DNA of 64,000 nt from Streptomyces cyanogenus (GTDB taxonomy: Bacteria; Actinomycetota; Actinomycetes; Streptomycetales; Streptomycetaceae). The notes beneath the pieces were generated by a model. The model was not told where the DNA came from and did not search any database. It saw only the letters and a program-made list of their open reading frames with translations. The DNA lies in NCBI RefSeq assembly GCF_017526105.1, contig NZ_CP071839.1, positions 5,533,001 to 5,597,000 of the forward strand, given 5' to 3'. This document shows, piece after piece, positions 33,662 to 42,119 of this stretch. The first letter of the stretch is position 1. The number at the start of each line of letters is the position of its first letter. A program made the position numbers and the translations under genes.

Positions 33662-35089
33662 ATGATCGCGGAAGCGGAAACGGGGGACGTCGGGGTGTTC
33701 GGAGGCCGGAAGCGGGCGGCTCGGGGTGAGCGGTACGCGGGGGAGGGGCCGGCGGAGGAGCGGTACGTCGTCGGTGAACTGGACGATCACGACGAGGCGC
33801 TGCCGCGCATCCCCACGCCCGCGCAGCCCGGCACCTGGCAGGCGCCGGACGCGCTCGAACAGCACCTGTACGAGCTGCTGACCCGCCATGCCGCGACCGA
33901 GTGGGAGGACGAGGAGGCCGCGGAAGAGGCCCGGGGCGACATGACCCTCGCCTACCTGGAGGCGCTCGCCGGCGACCTCGTGTACGTGCCGTTCCGCCGC
34001 GAGGACACCTCGCCCGATCCCGGCCGGCGCACCTTCCACGTCCACGACACCCCCGTCGGGCGCCTCGTCGCCGTCTACACCCGGGGCGTGCTCCCGCGCC
34101 CGCACCCGCACTTCGTCTTCGAGGCGTACACCCTGCGCGACCTGGCCGACGACCTGCCCCGTGACGTCGACGGCATTGCGGTGAACAGCCAGACCCCGTG
34201 CCCGATGCTCATGTCGGCCGACGCGGAGGAGCGTCAGGTGTGGCGGGCGCTGCACAACGAGCACTGGGACGAGGACGGCCGCGCCGAACGGCTCGTCGCC
34301 CTGCGCGCCGGCGCACCGCCCCTCGGCCCGCTGCTGCACGGCCTGGCCCTCGGTGCCCACATGTGCTTCGTCAACGGCGAGGCCTGGAACAACCCGCACT
34401 ACCACGGGCTGGGCCTGTCCATCGAGCACGAGCGGCTCGCCAAGTGGTGGGGCGTCACCGACCGGGCCGGATGGCAGGAGACGCAGCGGCGGCTCCTCGC
34501 CCGCGAGGTCACCCCCTGGTACTGGGAGTACGTCCTCGACACGCGCACCGCCCTCGCCCACCGGTACACGGACGGCCGGCTGCAGGCCGTCGACGCCACC
34601 GCGTGGCGCGAGTGCGTGGAGAGCACGCTGCGGGAGCGTGCCGCGCAGCAGCCGGACGAGATCGGCCCGGACTGGGAGGAGTTCGTCGGGCATGTCGTCG
34701 GCCTGGTCGGCAAGGTGCTCCGCTACGAGGGCAGGTTCCGCGCCGACGGCCTGCTCGCGGCGGACGCCGCGGTGCGCTCGGTCGCAGCCTGGGACCTCGG
34801 CCGCGCCTCGATGATGGCCCGATGGGGCTACGGCTCACGGTTCGCCACCCGCGCCGAGATGCGGGAGGCGGTCGTCGAGGCGAGCGAGGCCGCGCAGAGC
34901 GCCCACACCTCGTGGCAGGACTTCTCCGCCGGTTACGCGCTGGGCCGCTGCCTGCACTTCGACGACGAGGAGTTCGGCGGCTGGTACCAGGAGATGCTCG
35001 CCGCCCACCGGACCCTGGCCACCCACCCGGACAGCCCCTGGCACACCGTCCCGTTCCACGTGCCCCGGGGAGCGGCGCTGGGAGGCTGA
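33662..35089 (+). CDS. SseB-like and DUF1266 domain protein
   Basis: A 475-residue soluble protein. The central part (about 80-185) resembles an SseB-type domain (YVPFRRED, VAVYTRGVLPRPHPHF, GIAVNSQTPCPMLM). The C-terminal about 190 residues (from about 265) fit DUF1266 (WWGVTDRAGWQETQRRLL, then WDLGRASMMARWGYG and the SAGYALGRCLHFD segment). DUF1266 proteins are widespread in Streptomyces, sometimes with contact-dependent or type VI/VII-associated genes, but no such genes are nearby. The ATG lacks a ribosome binding site, and TAGAGT lies about 12 bases upstream, so the transcript may be leaderless. GTG 33692 is an alternative start. Confidence 0.72.
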   Translation: MIAEAETGDVGVFGGRKRAARGERYAGEGPAEERYVVGELDDHDEALPRIPTPAQPGTWQAPDALEQHLYELLTRHAATEWEDEEAAEEARGDMTLAYLEALAGDLVYVPFRREDTSPDPGRRTFHVHDTPVGRLVAVYTRGVLPRPHPHFVFEAYTLRDLADDLPRDVDGIAVNSQTPCPMLMSADAEERQVWRALHNEHWDEDGRAERLVALRAGAPPLGPLLHGLALGAHMCFVNGEAWNNPHYHGLGLSIEHERLAKWWGVTDRAGWQETQRRLLAREVTPWYWEYVLDTRTALAHRYTDGRLQAVDATAWRECVESTLRERAAQQPDEIGPDWEEFVGHVVGLVGKVLRYEGRFRADGLLAADAAVRSVAAWDLGRASMMARWGYGSRFATRAEMREAVVEASEAAQSAHTSWQDFSAGYALGRCLHFDDEEFGGWYQEMLAAHRTLATHPDSPWHTVPFHVPRGAALGG

Positions 35090-35119
35090 CACCCTCGGCC
35101 GCCCTGCGTCGGTGCCCCG

Positions 35120-36361
35120 TCAGGGTGCCGGCGGCACGGTGGCCGCAAAGCCCGTGACCGGGTACGGCGCCGGTTCCGTCACCCAGCCCGCCGCCAGTAC
35201 CAGGCGGGACTCGCGGTCGGCGGCGAGGAAGGCGAAGGGGCGGTCGAAGGCGGCCCGGACGACCGTCGTCTCGTAGCGGTACTGCGGGACGGCGCCGGCC
35301 GCCACCGGCATGGCCGCCGTCACCGCCGCCGCGCGGAAGCCGAGCGCGCCGAACTGGGCCACGGCCGACTGGCGGGCCTCCCCGACGGCCAGCGGAGAGG
35401 GGCTGATCCCCGGGAAATGGCCCGCCTCGGTGTCCGTCGCCGTCGCGAGGCCGAAGAGGGCCGCCGGCGCCAGCAGGTCGTGGTCGGCCCGCACCTCGTA
35501 CGCCACCGTCGTCACGTCCAGCGTTCTCGGCTCCGGCGTGGTGGCCGGCTGCTGCTCCACGTGCAGACCGGGGCCCACGTGCCCGTGCGGCAGCGCGCCG
35601 CCCCCGGTCAGCGGCAGGCCGCGCTCCACGATCCCCACACCGGCCGCCAGCACCTGACCCGGCGTCATGCGCTCCTCGCCGAGGACCAGGTGGACGTCGA
35701 CGCCGTTGTCCCCCGGCACCGTCAGCGCGGTGACGAAGCCGTCCGGGGTGCCCGTCACCCCCACCCGGTCCGGCCGCACGCTGCGCCGGTGCAGGCCGCG
35801 CAGGGTGCGGCCCTGCCAGGGGCCGGTGCCGGGCCGCAGCGGCCGCTCGGTGAAGGGCTGCCGCCACTCCGTGCGCAGCGCGAAGGCGGTGGCCAGCACC
35901 ATCCGCGCGTCCCGGGTCAGCGTCACGGGCATGCGCTCGACCAGCCCGCCGGTCCGCTCGGCCGCCCAGGCGTCCAGCCGCTCCTGGGCGGTGACGAGGT
36001 CGTCCCCGAAGACTCCGTGGGTGCCGGCGGGCAGCCCGGCCCGCCACTCCTCGCGCAGCGGCAGTCCGTGGTACGTCCACAGGCCGAGCGCCGCGTCCAG
36101 GCCGGACACCGACGCCAGCCCCGCCAGCAGCTCCCGCGCGGCACCGGCCGCCTGTTCGGCCGGCACGCCCAGGGCGCCGGCCAGTTCCGCACGCGCCGGG
36201 CCGGCCGCACCGTCGGCCAGGAAGGCCAGCAGGGGCCAGACGCCCGGCGCCGAGAACACCGTGCCCTCGTGCACCGCGTGCGCCCACCGCGCGGTGAGTC
36301 CGTTCACCGCGCGGACGGCCGTATCGCCCAGCCGGCCGTCCGGCCCGGTCGCCACCCGCAT
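35120..36361 (-). CDS. Serpin-family protein
   Basis: A 413-residue serpin-fold protein without a signal peptide, so probably intracellular. The N-terminal helices (LTARWAHAVHEGTVFSAPGVWPLLAFL region) contain the serpin-typical NxVFSP-like segment, here GTVFSAPGVWPLLA. Strand and helix blocks such as TAFALRTEWRQPF and FGLATATDTEAGHFPGIS are in order. The reactive-loop region, about residues 335-360 (FGALGFRAAAVTAAMPVAAG), has a small-residue hinge (AAAVTAA) that would allow loop insertion and protease trapping. The C-terminal FDRPFAFLAADRESRLVLAAGWV is the closing strand pair, key part FDRPFAFL. Target protease and physiological role are unknown. Confidence 0.82.
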   Translation of the reverse strand: MRVATGPDGRLGDTAVRAVNGLTARWAHAVHEGTVFSAPGVWPLLAFLADGAAGPARAELAGALGVPAEQAAGAARELLAGLASVSGLDAALGLWTYHGLPLREEWRAGLPAGTHGVFGDDLVTAQERLDAWAAERTGGLVERMPVTLTRDARMVLATAFALRTEWRQPFTERPLRPGTGPWQGRTLRGLHRRSVRPDRVGVTGTPDGFVTALTVPGDNGVDVHLVLGEERMTPGQVLAAGVGIVERGLPLTGGGALPHGHVGPGLHVEQQPATTPEPRTLDVTTVAYEVRADHDLLAPAALFGLATATDTEAGHFPGISPSPLAVGEARQSAVAQFGALGFRAAAVTAAMPVAAGAVPQYRYETTVVRAAFDRPFAFLAADRESRLVLAAGWVTEPAPYPVTGFAATVPPAP

Positions 36362-36822
36362 TCCGCCCCCCGCTCATGTGCCGCTTGCCGTGCGGCCGTT
36401 CGTACGTCCGTCCAGTCGCGGACCGGCCGCGACTCCGTGCCGCCGCCCGGCCCAGGAGCACGGTACCCGCGTCCGCACCCCCGCCTCCCGGCCCCACCGG
36501 CCGGAAGGGCCGCTCCCGGCGCCCCGTCGGGCCGGCAGGGGCCGTACGCCCCTCCGTACCCCTCCCAACGGCCGGGCGGCACCCAGGAGTTCCCGGGGGT
36601 GTCAGCCGTGGGCGCAGGTCCACTTCCTGTACCGGCCGGCCGGCACCGGTCACGGCCGGGGGCGCCCAGGTGTGAGGACGCCTATACGGGGGAGAAAGTG
36701 CCTGGGTAAAGCCCTCCCCGGCCCTTTGTCATCACATCGAGTGATTCTCTGGCCTTTGCTTGCACGGCACAACCCAGGGTTGCCAGGCTGTTGCTGTCTG
36801 TACAACCTGATGGGAGCGGCCA
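36362..36822. promoter_or_regulatory. 461-bp divergent region with GntR operator candidates
   Basis: This is the gap between the divergent serpin and GntR genes. The left 300 bp are Pro/Gly/Arg-codon-rich and look like a decayed low-complexity coding stretch, with no supported gene. The last 60 bp are AT-richer and hold CAACCCAGGGTTG (36770-36782, a perfect 6-1-6 palindrome) and GTTG-N9-CAAC (36790-36806, including TGTACAAC). Both are reasonable operators for the adjacent GntR protein. GGGAG lies just before its GTG. Confidence 0.5.
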
Positions 36823-37575
36823 GTGACTTTCGGTGAGCAGCCGGCGTACCTGCGTGTCGCGGGTGATCTCCGCAAGAAGATCGTCGACGGTTCACTCCCG
36901 CCCCATACCCGCCTCCCCTCCCAGGCGCGCATCCGCGAGGAGTACGGCGTCTCGGACACGGTCGCCCTGGAGGCCCGCAAGGTGCTGATGGCCGAGGGGC
37001 TGGTGGAGGGCCGCTCCGGCTCGGGGACCTACGTGCGCGAGCGGCCCGTGCCCCGCCGGATCGCCCGTTCCGGATACCGGCCGACGAGCGGCGCCACCCC
37101 GTTCCGGCAGGAGCAGGCCGACGCCTCGGTGCGCGGCACCTGGGAGTCCAGCAGCGAGCAGGCCGAGGCCGGGGCGGCCATCGCCGAGCGGCTCGCGATC
37201 CGGACCGGCGACCGGGTCATGCGCACCAAGTACCTGTTCCGGGAGGCCGGCGAGCCGATGATGCTCTCCACCTCCTGGGAGCCCCTCGCCGTCACCGGCC
37301 GCACCCCGGTGATGCTGCCCGAGGAGGGGCCGCTCGGCGGGATGGGCGTGGTCGAGCGCATGCGGGCCATCGACGTCATCGTGGACAACGTCACCGAGGA
37401 GGTCGGCGCCCGCCCCGGCCTCGCCGAGGAACTGCACCTGCTCGGCGGCGTCCCCGGACATGTGGTCCTGGTCGTCCAGCGCACCTACTTCGCCTCGGGC
37501 CGCCCGGTGGAGACCGCCGACGTGGTCATCCCGGCCGACCGCTACCGGGTCGCCTACCACCTGCCCGTGAAGTAA
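36823..37575 (+). CDS. GntR-family regulator (HutC/UTRA type)
   Basis: A 250-residue GntR regulator. The winged HTH is at residues 5-75 (AYLRVAGDLRKKIVDGSLPP, LPSQARIREEYGVSD, EGLVEGRSGSGTYV). The UTRA effector domain covers about 95-245, with RTKYLFREAGEPMMLSTSWEP, key part GEPMMLSTSW, and the final DRYRVAYHLPV. This subtype includes KorSA-like and sugar-phosphate-responsive repressors; the ligand is unknown. Two palindromes directly upstream suggest autoregulation. The serpin gene is the only other gene sharing this control region. Confidence 0.88.
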   Translation: MTFGEQPAYLRVAGDLRKKIVDGSLPPHTRLPSQARIREEYGVSDTVALEARKVLMAEGLVEGRSGSGTYVRERPVPRRIARSGYRPTSGATPFRQEQADASVRGTWESSSEQAEAGAAIAERLAIRTGDRVMRTKYLFREAGEPMMLSTSWEPLAVTGRTPVMLPEEGPLGGMGVVERMRAIDVIVDNVTEEVGARPGLAEELHLLGGVPGHVVLVVQRTYFASGRPVETADVVIPADRYRVAYHLPVK

Positions 37576-37599
37576 CCGCCCCCGCACGGACGGCAGGTG

Positions 37600-37617
37600 C
37601 CTCACGCGCGCGTGAGG
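37600..37617. terminator. 18-bp perfect palindrome after the GntR gene
   Basis: CCTCACGCGCGCGTGAGG is fully self-complementary and lies 25 bases past the gntR stop. It may be a terminator stem with a minimal loop or a protein-binding site. Confidence 0.5.
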
Positions 37618-37949
37618 TAGCGCACACCCAACGCGCCGGCCGCCGCCGCCCGGCCCTGCCCGGCCCCTTTCCAGCCGCCGCAATCCGGCCGTTCTCCCAG
37701 GTGACCCCGGGTGCCCTCGGTATGCCCCCGACCCCAGGCCACGGAGTTCACGACGGCGCATTCGACCCCGTGCGCCCCCGGCGTTCTGGCTGGTTGCGTA
37801 CCTCTTTGTGAAAAGTCGTATTCGCAGCGTGAAGGTTGGGCGTACGCTCGGGCATATGCGGATTGCGGTTTCCTTAGGCGGGGCGCGGCGGGGGCCCCGG
37901 AGTGGGGGAGGGCGGGGCGGTGCGAGAAGGAACACGGGCGGTGGGGGCC
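37618..37949. other. Intergenic region upstream of the SPOR gene
   Basis: No gene is supported. It contains an AT-richer pocket (about 37795-37870: CTTTGTGAAAAGTCGTATT and GGGCATATGCGGATTGCGG) that is the likely promoter of the SPOR-Nudix pair, then a G-rich tract ending in the ribosome binding site GGTGGGGG. Confidence 0.4.
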
Positions 37950-38141
37950 ATGAGTGAGGGCACGGTCTCCCTCCCCTGGATCGTGATACGGCAGGACGAC
38001 AACGGCAATCGCTACCGCGTCGGCCGCTACGCGACCCGCGCGGAGGCGCAGAAGATCGCCGACAGCCTCGACGACCGGGGGCACAAGCAGCTCTACTGGG
38101 TCGAGCGCATCGGCCAGAACGGGGACAGCACGCGCAACTGA
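37950..38141 (+). CDS. Small SPOR-domain-like protein
   Basis: A 63-residue protein consisting of one SPOR-like unit: WIVIRQDDNGNRYRVGRYAT, RAEAQKIADSLDDRGHKQLY and WVERIG. SPOR domains usually bind denuded glycan strands at the septum, but this protein has no signal peptide or membrane anchor, so an extracytoplasmic role is unsupported. Near-identical short proteins are common in Streptomyces. The ATG is preceded by GTGGGGG. It lies 30 bp before the Nudix gene and may be co-transcribed. Confidence 0.8.
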   Translation: MSEGTVSLPWIVIRQDDNGNRYRVGRYATRAEAQKIADSLDDRGHKQLYWVERIGQNGDSTRN

Positions 38142-38171
38142 CCGGTCGCGGCCTCCCGTAGGCTCCGCTCC

Positions 38172-38600
38172 ATGACGCGCACGACTCCCGAAGCGGAACG
38201 GATCGTGGTGGTGGGAGCCGCCCTCCTCGACGACGGCCGGCTGCTCGCCGCACGCCGCAGTGCCCCCGCCGACCTGGCCGGGCGCTGGGAACTTCCCGGC
38301 GGCAAGGTCGAGGCCGGGGAGCGGCCCGAGGACGCCCTGGTGCGCGAACTCCGCGAGGAGCTGGGCGTCGACGCCGAGCCGGTCGGGCGGGTGCCGGGGC
38401 AGTGGCCGCTGCGGACGCCGTACGTCCTCCAGGTGTGGACCGCCCGCCTGCGCCCGGGCTCGCCCGCGCCCAGCCCCCTCCAGGACCATGACGAGCTGCG
38501 CTGGCTGACCCCGGCCGAGCTCTGGGACGTACCGTGGCTGGACCAGGACGTGCCGGCGGTGCGGGAGGTCTCTGCCCGATGGGGCGCGGGGCTGTCCTGA
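38172..38600 (+). CDS. Nudix hydrolase (MutT-like)
   Basis: A 142-residue Nudix pyrophosphohydrolase. The complete Nudix box GGKVEAGERPEDALVRELREELGV (key parts GGKVEAGE and RELREELG) is at about residues 41-64. The domain starts VVVGAALLDDGRLLAARRS, typical of 8-oxo-dGTP-cleaving MutT proteins, and the size matches. It probably sanitises oxidised nucleotides, but substrate cannot be fixed from sequence. The ATG at 38172 is the only sensible start. Confidence 0.9.
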   Translation: MTRTTPEAERIVVVGAALLDDGRLLAARRSAPADLAGRWELPGGKVEAGERPEDALVRELREELGVDAEPVGRVPGQWPLRTPYVLQVWTARLRPGSPAPSPLQDHDELRWLTPAELWDVPWLDQDVPAVREVSARWGAGLS

Positions 38601-38793
38601 ACGTGCGGCTACCGCCGCGCGGGTGCGACCGGCCGTGGCGGACCCGCGGCCGCGGACGTGCCCACCGTCCGGGCTCCTGGATGCACGGTCCCCCAGCGGA
38701 GCGCGCCCGCTCGTGCCGCAGTGCGCCCTCTCGTGCGGTACTGCCACCCGTATATCGGGTATGTGCCCATTAACCCCATGAAACCGGACATGG

Positions 38794-39222
38794 GTGGGCG
38801 GGCTGGCCTGGGAAGTGATCGGCGTGATCGACACCGATGGCGACTGCGCCGAGTGGACCTTTTCCGCGGAACCGGGCGCCGTGCGCAGCGCCCGCGCGGC
38901 GGTCCGGGGCCAGTTGCACGGCTGGGGCCTGGACTGCCTCGCCGACCTCGCCGCACTGCTGGTGAGCGAGCTGGTCACCAACTCCCTGCGGCATGCCACC
39001 GGCCCCATCGGGGTACGGCTGGTCCGCCCCGCCGAACCCGCAGGCACCCTGCGTGTGGAGGTCTCCGACCCGCTCCCCGACCCGCCGCGGGAGCGGATCG
39101 CGCAGCCCGAGGACGAGAGCGGACGCGGCCTCCAGCTGGTCGCGGGCTCCTCGCGGCGCTGGGGCACCCGGCCCGGCGCCGGCGGGAAGACCGTCTGGTT
39201 CGAACTCGCGGTACCCGGGTGA
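38794..39222 (+). CDS. RsbW-like ATP-binding regulatory protein
   Basis: A 142-residue stand-alone HATPase_c domain. The N box is LLVSELVTNSLRHA, the G1 box is DESGRGLQLVAG and the end is GGKTVWFELAVPG. Such single-domain proteins are serine kinases or anti-sigma factors in partner-switching circuits. It lies upstream of, and co-directional with, a large PAS-GAF-SpoIIE-HATPase protein that ends in the same kind of domain, so the two may act in one pathway. GTG 38794 gives the family-like N-terminus; no strong ribosome binding site is seen. Confidence 0.85.
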   Translation: MGGLAWEVIGVIDTDGDCAEWTFSAEPGAVRSARAAVRGQLHGWGLDCLADLAALLVSELVTNSLRHATGPIGVRLVRPAEPAGTLRVEVSDPLPDPPRERIAQPEDESGRGLQLVAGSSRRWGTRPGAGGKTVWFELAVPG

Positions 39223-39494
39223 CACCGCAGCAGCCGCAGGGGCACGGGGGTGTACAGGAGTCGGCGTGCCGTCCGCCGTGCGCGCCGGGGGCGCACGTGG
39301 TCCGCAGCCGGGTGGTTCGGCGGTGTGTTCCCTGGTTAGAAGAGTGGAAGTGTTCTCACGGACCGGTCCGAAAACCACCTGGACCGAGCTGTGATCGTGA
39401 ACACCGTGTCGTGCGGCGCCGTAGTGCTGGATACTGCGGGCAGCCGCCGCCGGTGACCGGTGCCGGACGCGGTGAGCTGGAGGGGACGGTTCGC

Positions 39495-42083
39495 GTGAGC
39501 GAGATACCAGCGAAGGCCACGGAGTCCGAGGACCCGTCGGACGGCGCGAGGAGTCAGGCCGCGGAGGCTGCCGCGGCGCCCGGTGACGCCATGTGGCAGA
39601 GCAGTCCGCCCGGTTCGATCTACGACTACATCAAGGTCGCGTCCTTCTCCATCGGTCCCGGCGGTCTGGTCGAGCAGTGGAGCCTGCGCGCCGAGCAGCT
39701 CTTCGGCATCCGCGCCGAACACGCCGTCGGCATGGACCCGATAGAGGCTTTCATCGACCCCGACCTGCGCGACCGCGGCCAGCGGAAGATGGCCGAAATC
39801 CTCGACGGGCGCGAGTGGACCGGAGTAGTGCCGTTCCGGATGCCCGACGAGCCGGACGGCAGCCGCGGCGAGGAGGGCCTGGCCGAGGTCTACGTCATGC
39901 CGACGCGCACCGCCGAGGGCGAGAAGGCCGCCGTCTGCATCGTCGTCGACGTCCGCACGCTGCGCAGCATCGAGACCGACCTCGCCGCCTCGCAGGCCAT
40001 TTTCGGACAGTCCCCCTTCGGATTCCTGCTGATCGACGTCGACCTGCGGATCCGCCGGGCGAACATGCGGTTCGCCTCCATCTTCGGCGGAACCCCGGAC
40101 GACCACCGGGGCAAGGGAGTTCACGACTACCTGCCGCGCGGCGAGGCCGAGCGGGTCTCGGCCACGCTGCGCCGGGTGCTGGAGTCCGGCGAGTCCATCA
40201 CCGACATGCACGTCACCGGCTTCGTCCCCGGCTCGGAGGAACGCCGGCACTGGTCCGTCAACCTCTACCGCGTGCAGAGCGGCAGCGGCCGGCCCATCGG
40301 CATCGCCTGGCTCGGCACCGACATCACCGCCCGCCGGGCCGCCGCCCGCGAGGCCGCCGCCGCCCGGCGCAACCTCGCGCTGCTCAACGAGGCCGGCGCC
40401 CGCATAGGGAACTCCCTGGACCTGGAGACCACGGCTCGCGAACTCCTCGACGTGGTCGTCCCCGGCTTCTGCGACCTCGCCACCGTCGACCTCTACCAGG
40501 GCCTGCTGGCCGGTGACGAGACCCCGCCCGGCCTCGCCGACGGCAGCGCCGAACTGCGCCGCGTCGCGTTCGCCAGCGCCGTCTCCGGCGCCCCTTTCAG
40601 CAGCTCCGGCAAGCCTGTCGAGGTCGGCGCGGTCCACCACTTCCCGTTCAACTCGCCCTGCGCGGACGCCCTGCGCACCGCCCGGCCGCAGCACGTGCCG
40701 GCCGAGGACGGCGGGCTCGTGCAGTCCACGCTGGCCGTGCCGATGGTCGCCCACGACACGGTGGTGGGTCTCGCGCAGTTCGCCCGCACGAAGGGCAGCG
40801 AGCCGTTCGGGGAGCGCGACCGGGACCTCGCGGTGGAGCTGGCCGCGCGGGCCGCCGTCTGTATCGACAACGCGCGCCTGTACCGCCGGGAACACGAAAG
40901 GGCGTTGATACTGCAACGCTCCCTGCTCCCACCCGGCGACCCCGAGGCGTCCGGCCTGGACATCGCCTGCCGCTATCTGCCGGGCAACGCGGCGACGGAG
41001 GTGGGCGGCGACTGGTTCGACGTCATCGAACTCCCCGGTCACCGCACGGCGCTGGTGGTCGGGGACGTCATGGGCCGGGGCCTGCGGGCGGCGGTCGCGA
41101 TGGGCGAACTGCGCACCGCCGTACGCACACTGGCCCTGCTGGACCTGGAACCGGCCGAGGTCCTCTCGGCGTTGGACGAGATCGCACGCGGCCTCGGCAC
41201 GCCGGGCGGGGTGCAGCAGGCCACCCGTACGGCCCGCCAGCCCCAGGACGCCGACCTCTCCGAGGTGTACCTGGCGACCTGCGTGTACGCCGTGTACGAC
41301 TCCGTCACCAGGCGCTGCACGTTCGCCAACGCCGGCCATCTGCCACCGGTCCTGGTGGAGCCCGGCGAGGCGGCGCTGATGCTCGACGTGCCGCCCGGCA
41401 TGCCGCTCGGCGTGGGGGGCGAGCCGTTCGAGGAGGTGGAGGTCGAACTCCCGGAGGGTGCGCTGCTCGCGCTCTACACCGACGGCCTGGTCGAGTCCCG
41501 CGACCACCCGCTGGACGAGGGTCTGCAGGCCTTCGTGGGAGCGCTCACCGATCCCAGCCGGCCCCTGGAGGACGTCTGCGACCACGTCCTCAACACCCTC
41601 GACACCCATCACGGGGAGGACGACATCGCCCTCCTCATGGCCCGGGTGCAGGGGCTGCCCGCCGAGTCGGTCGGCGACTGGACGCTGCCGCGCGAGCCGC
41701 GCAGTGTCGGGCGGGCCCGTGAGTACGCCCGCGGCCAGCTGCTCTCCTGGGACCTGGAACCGCTGGTCGACACCACCGAACTGCTGGTCAGCGAGCTGGT
41801 GACGAACGCCCTGCGGTACGGCGAGGGAGACATCCGGCTACGGCTGCTGCTGGACCGCACCCTGGTCTGCGAGGTGTGGGACGCCGGCCTCGTCCAGCCC
41901 CGGCGCCGACGGGCCCGGGACACCGACGAGGGCGGCCGGGGCCTGCAACTGGTCGGCCTCCTCAGCGCGGCCTGGGGCTCCCGGCGCACCCCCCGCGGCA
42001 AGACGGTGTGGTTCGAACTGCCCCTGCCGGGCGGAGAGGGCGCCCTGACCGATCCGGCGGAAGCCCTGCTGAGCCTGTTCTGA
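39495..42083 (+). CDS. PAS-GAF-SpoIIE phosphatase with RsbW-like ATPase
   Basis: An 862-residue cytoplasmic sensor. Two PAS domains (about 45-160 and 170-285) come first, then a GAF domain (about 300-460). The SpoIIE PP2C domain (about 470-690) has EVGGDWFDV, VVGDVMGRGLRA and the metal-binding EDDIALLMAR. The C-terminal HATPase_c (about 715-845) has ELLVSELVTNALRYG and DEGGRGLQLVG. Phosphatase and kinase-like modules in one chain could both set and reset the phosphorylation of an anti-anti-sigma factor. The GTG start has GGAGGGG 12 bases upstream. It shares architecture with the shorter protein at 15353-17473. Confidence 0.9.
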   Translation: MSEIPAKATESEDPSDGARSQAAEAAAAPGDAMWQSSPPGSIYDYIKVASFSIGPGGLVEQWSLRAEQLFGIRAEHAVGMDPIEAFIDPDLRDRGQRKMAEILDGREWTGVVPFRMPDEPDGSRGEEGLAEVYVMPTRTAEGEKAAVCIVVDVRTLRSIETDLAASQAIFGQSPFGFLLIDVDLRIRRANMRFASIFGGTPDDHRGKGVHDYLPRGEAERVSATLRRVLESGESITDMHVTGFVPGSEERRHWSVNLYRVQSGSGRPIGIAWLGTDITARRAAAREAAAARRNLALLNEAGARIGNSLDLETTARELLDVVVPGFCDLATVDLYQGLLAGDETPPGLADGSAELRRVAFASAVSGAPFSSSGKPVEVGAVHHFPFNSPCADALRTARPQHVPAEDGGLVQSTLAVPMVAHDTVVGLAQFARTKGSEPFGERDRDLAVELAARAAVCIDNARLYRREHERALILQRSLLPPGDPEASGLDIACRYLPGNAATEVGGDWFDVIELPGHRTALVVGDVMGRGLRAAVAMGELRTAVRTLALLDLEPAEVLSALDEIARGLGTPGGVQQATRTARQPQDADLSEVYLATCVYAVYDSVTRRCTFANAGHLPPVLVEPGEAALMLDVPPGMPLGVGGEPFEEVEVELPEGALLALYTDGLVESRDHPLDEGLQAFVGALTDPSRPLEDVCDHVLNTLDTHHGEDDIALLMARVQGLPAESVGDWTLPREPRSVGRAREYARGQLLSWDLEPLVDTTELLVSELVTNALRYGEGDIRLRLLLDRTLVCEVWDAGLVQPRRRRARDTDEGGRGLQLVGLLSAAWGSRRTPRGKTVWFELPLPGGEGALTDPAEALLSLF

Positions 42084-42119
42084 GCCGGGCCGCGGCCTGC
42101 CCGGCTCCCGCCGCGAGGC

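Noticed and set aside
36440..36710. Pro/Gly-rich plus-strand frame (GPYAPPYPSQRPGG-like) between serpin and gntR
   Set aside because: It looks like the disordered tail of some streptomycete proteins but has no start, no domain and no ribosome site; noted only as a possible decayed stretch.
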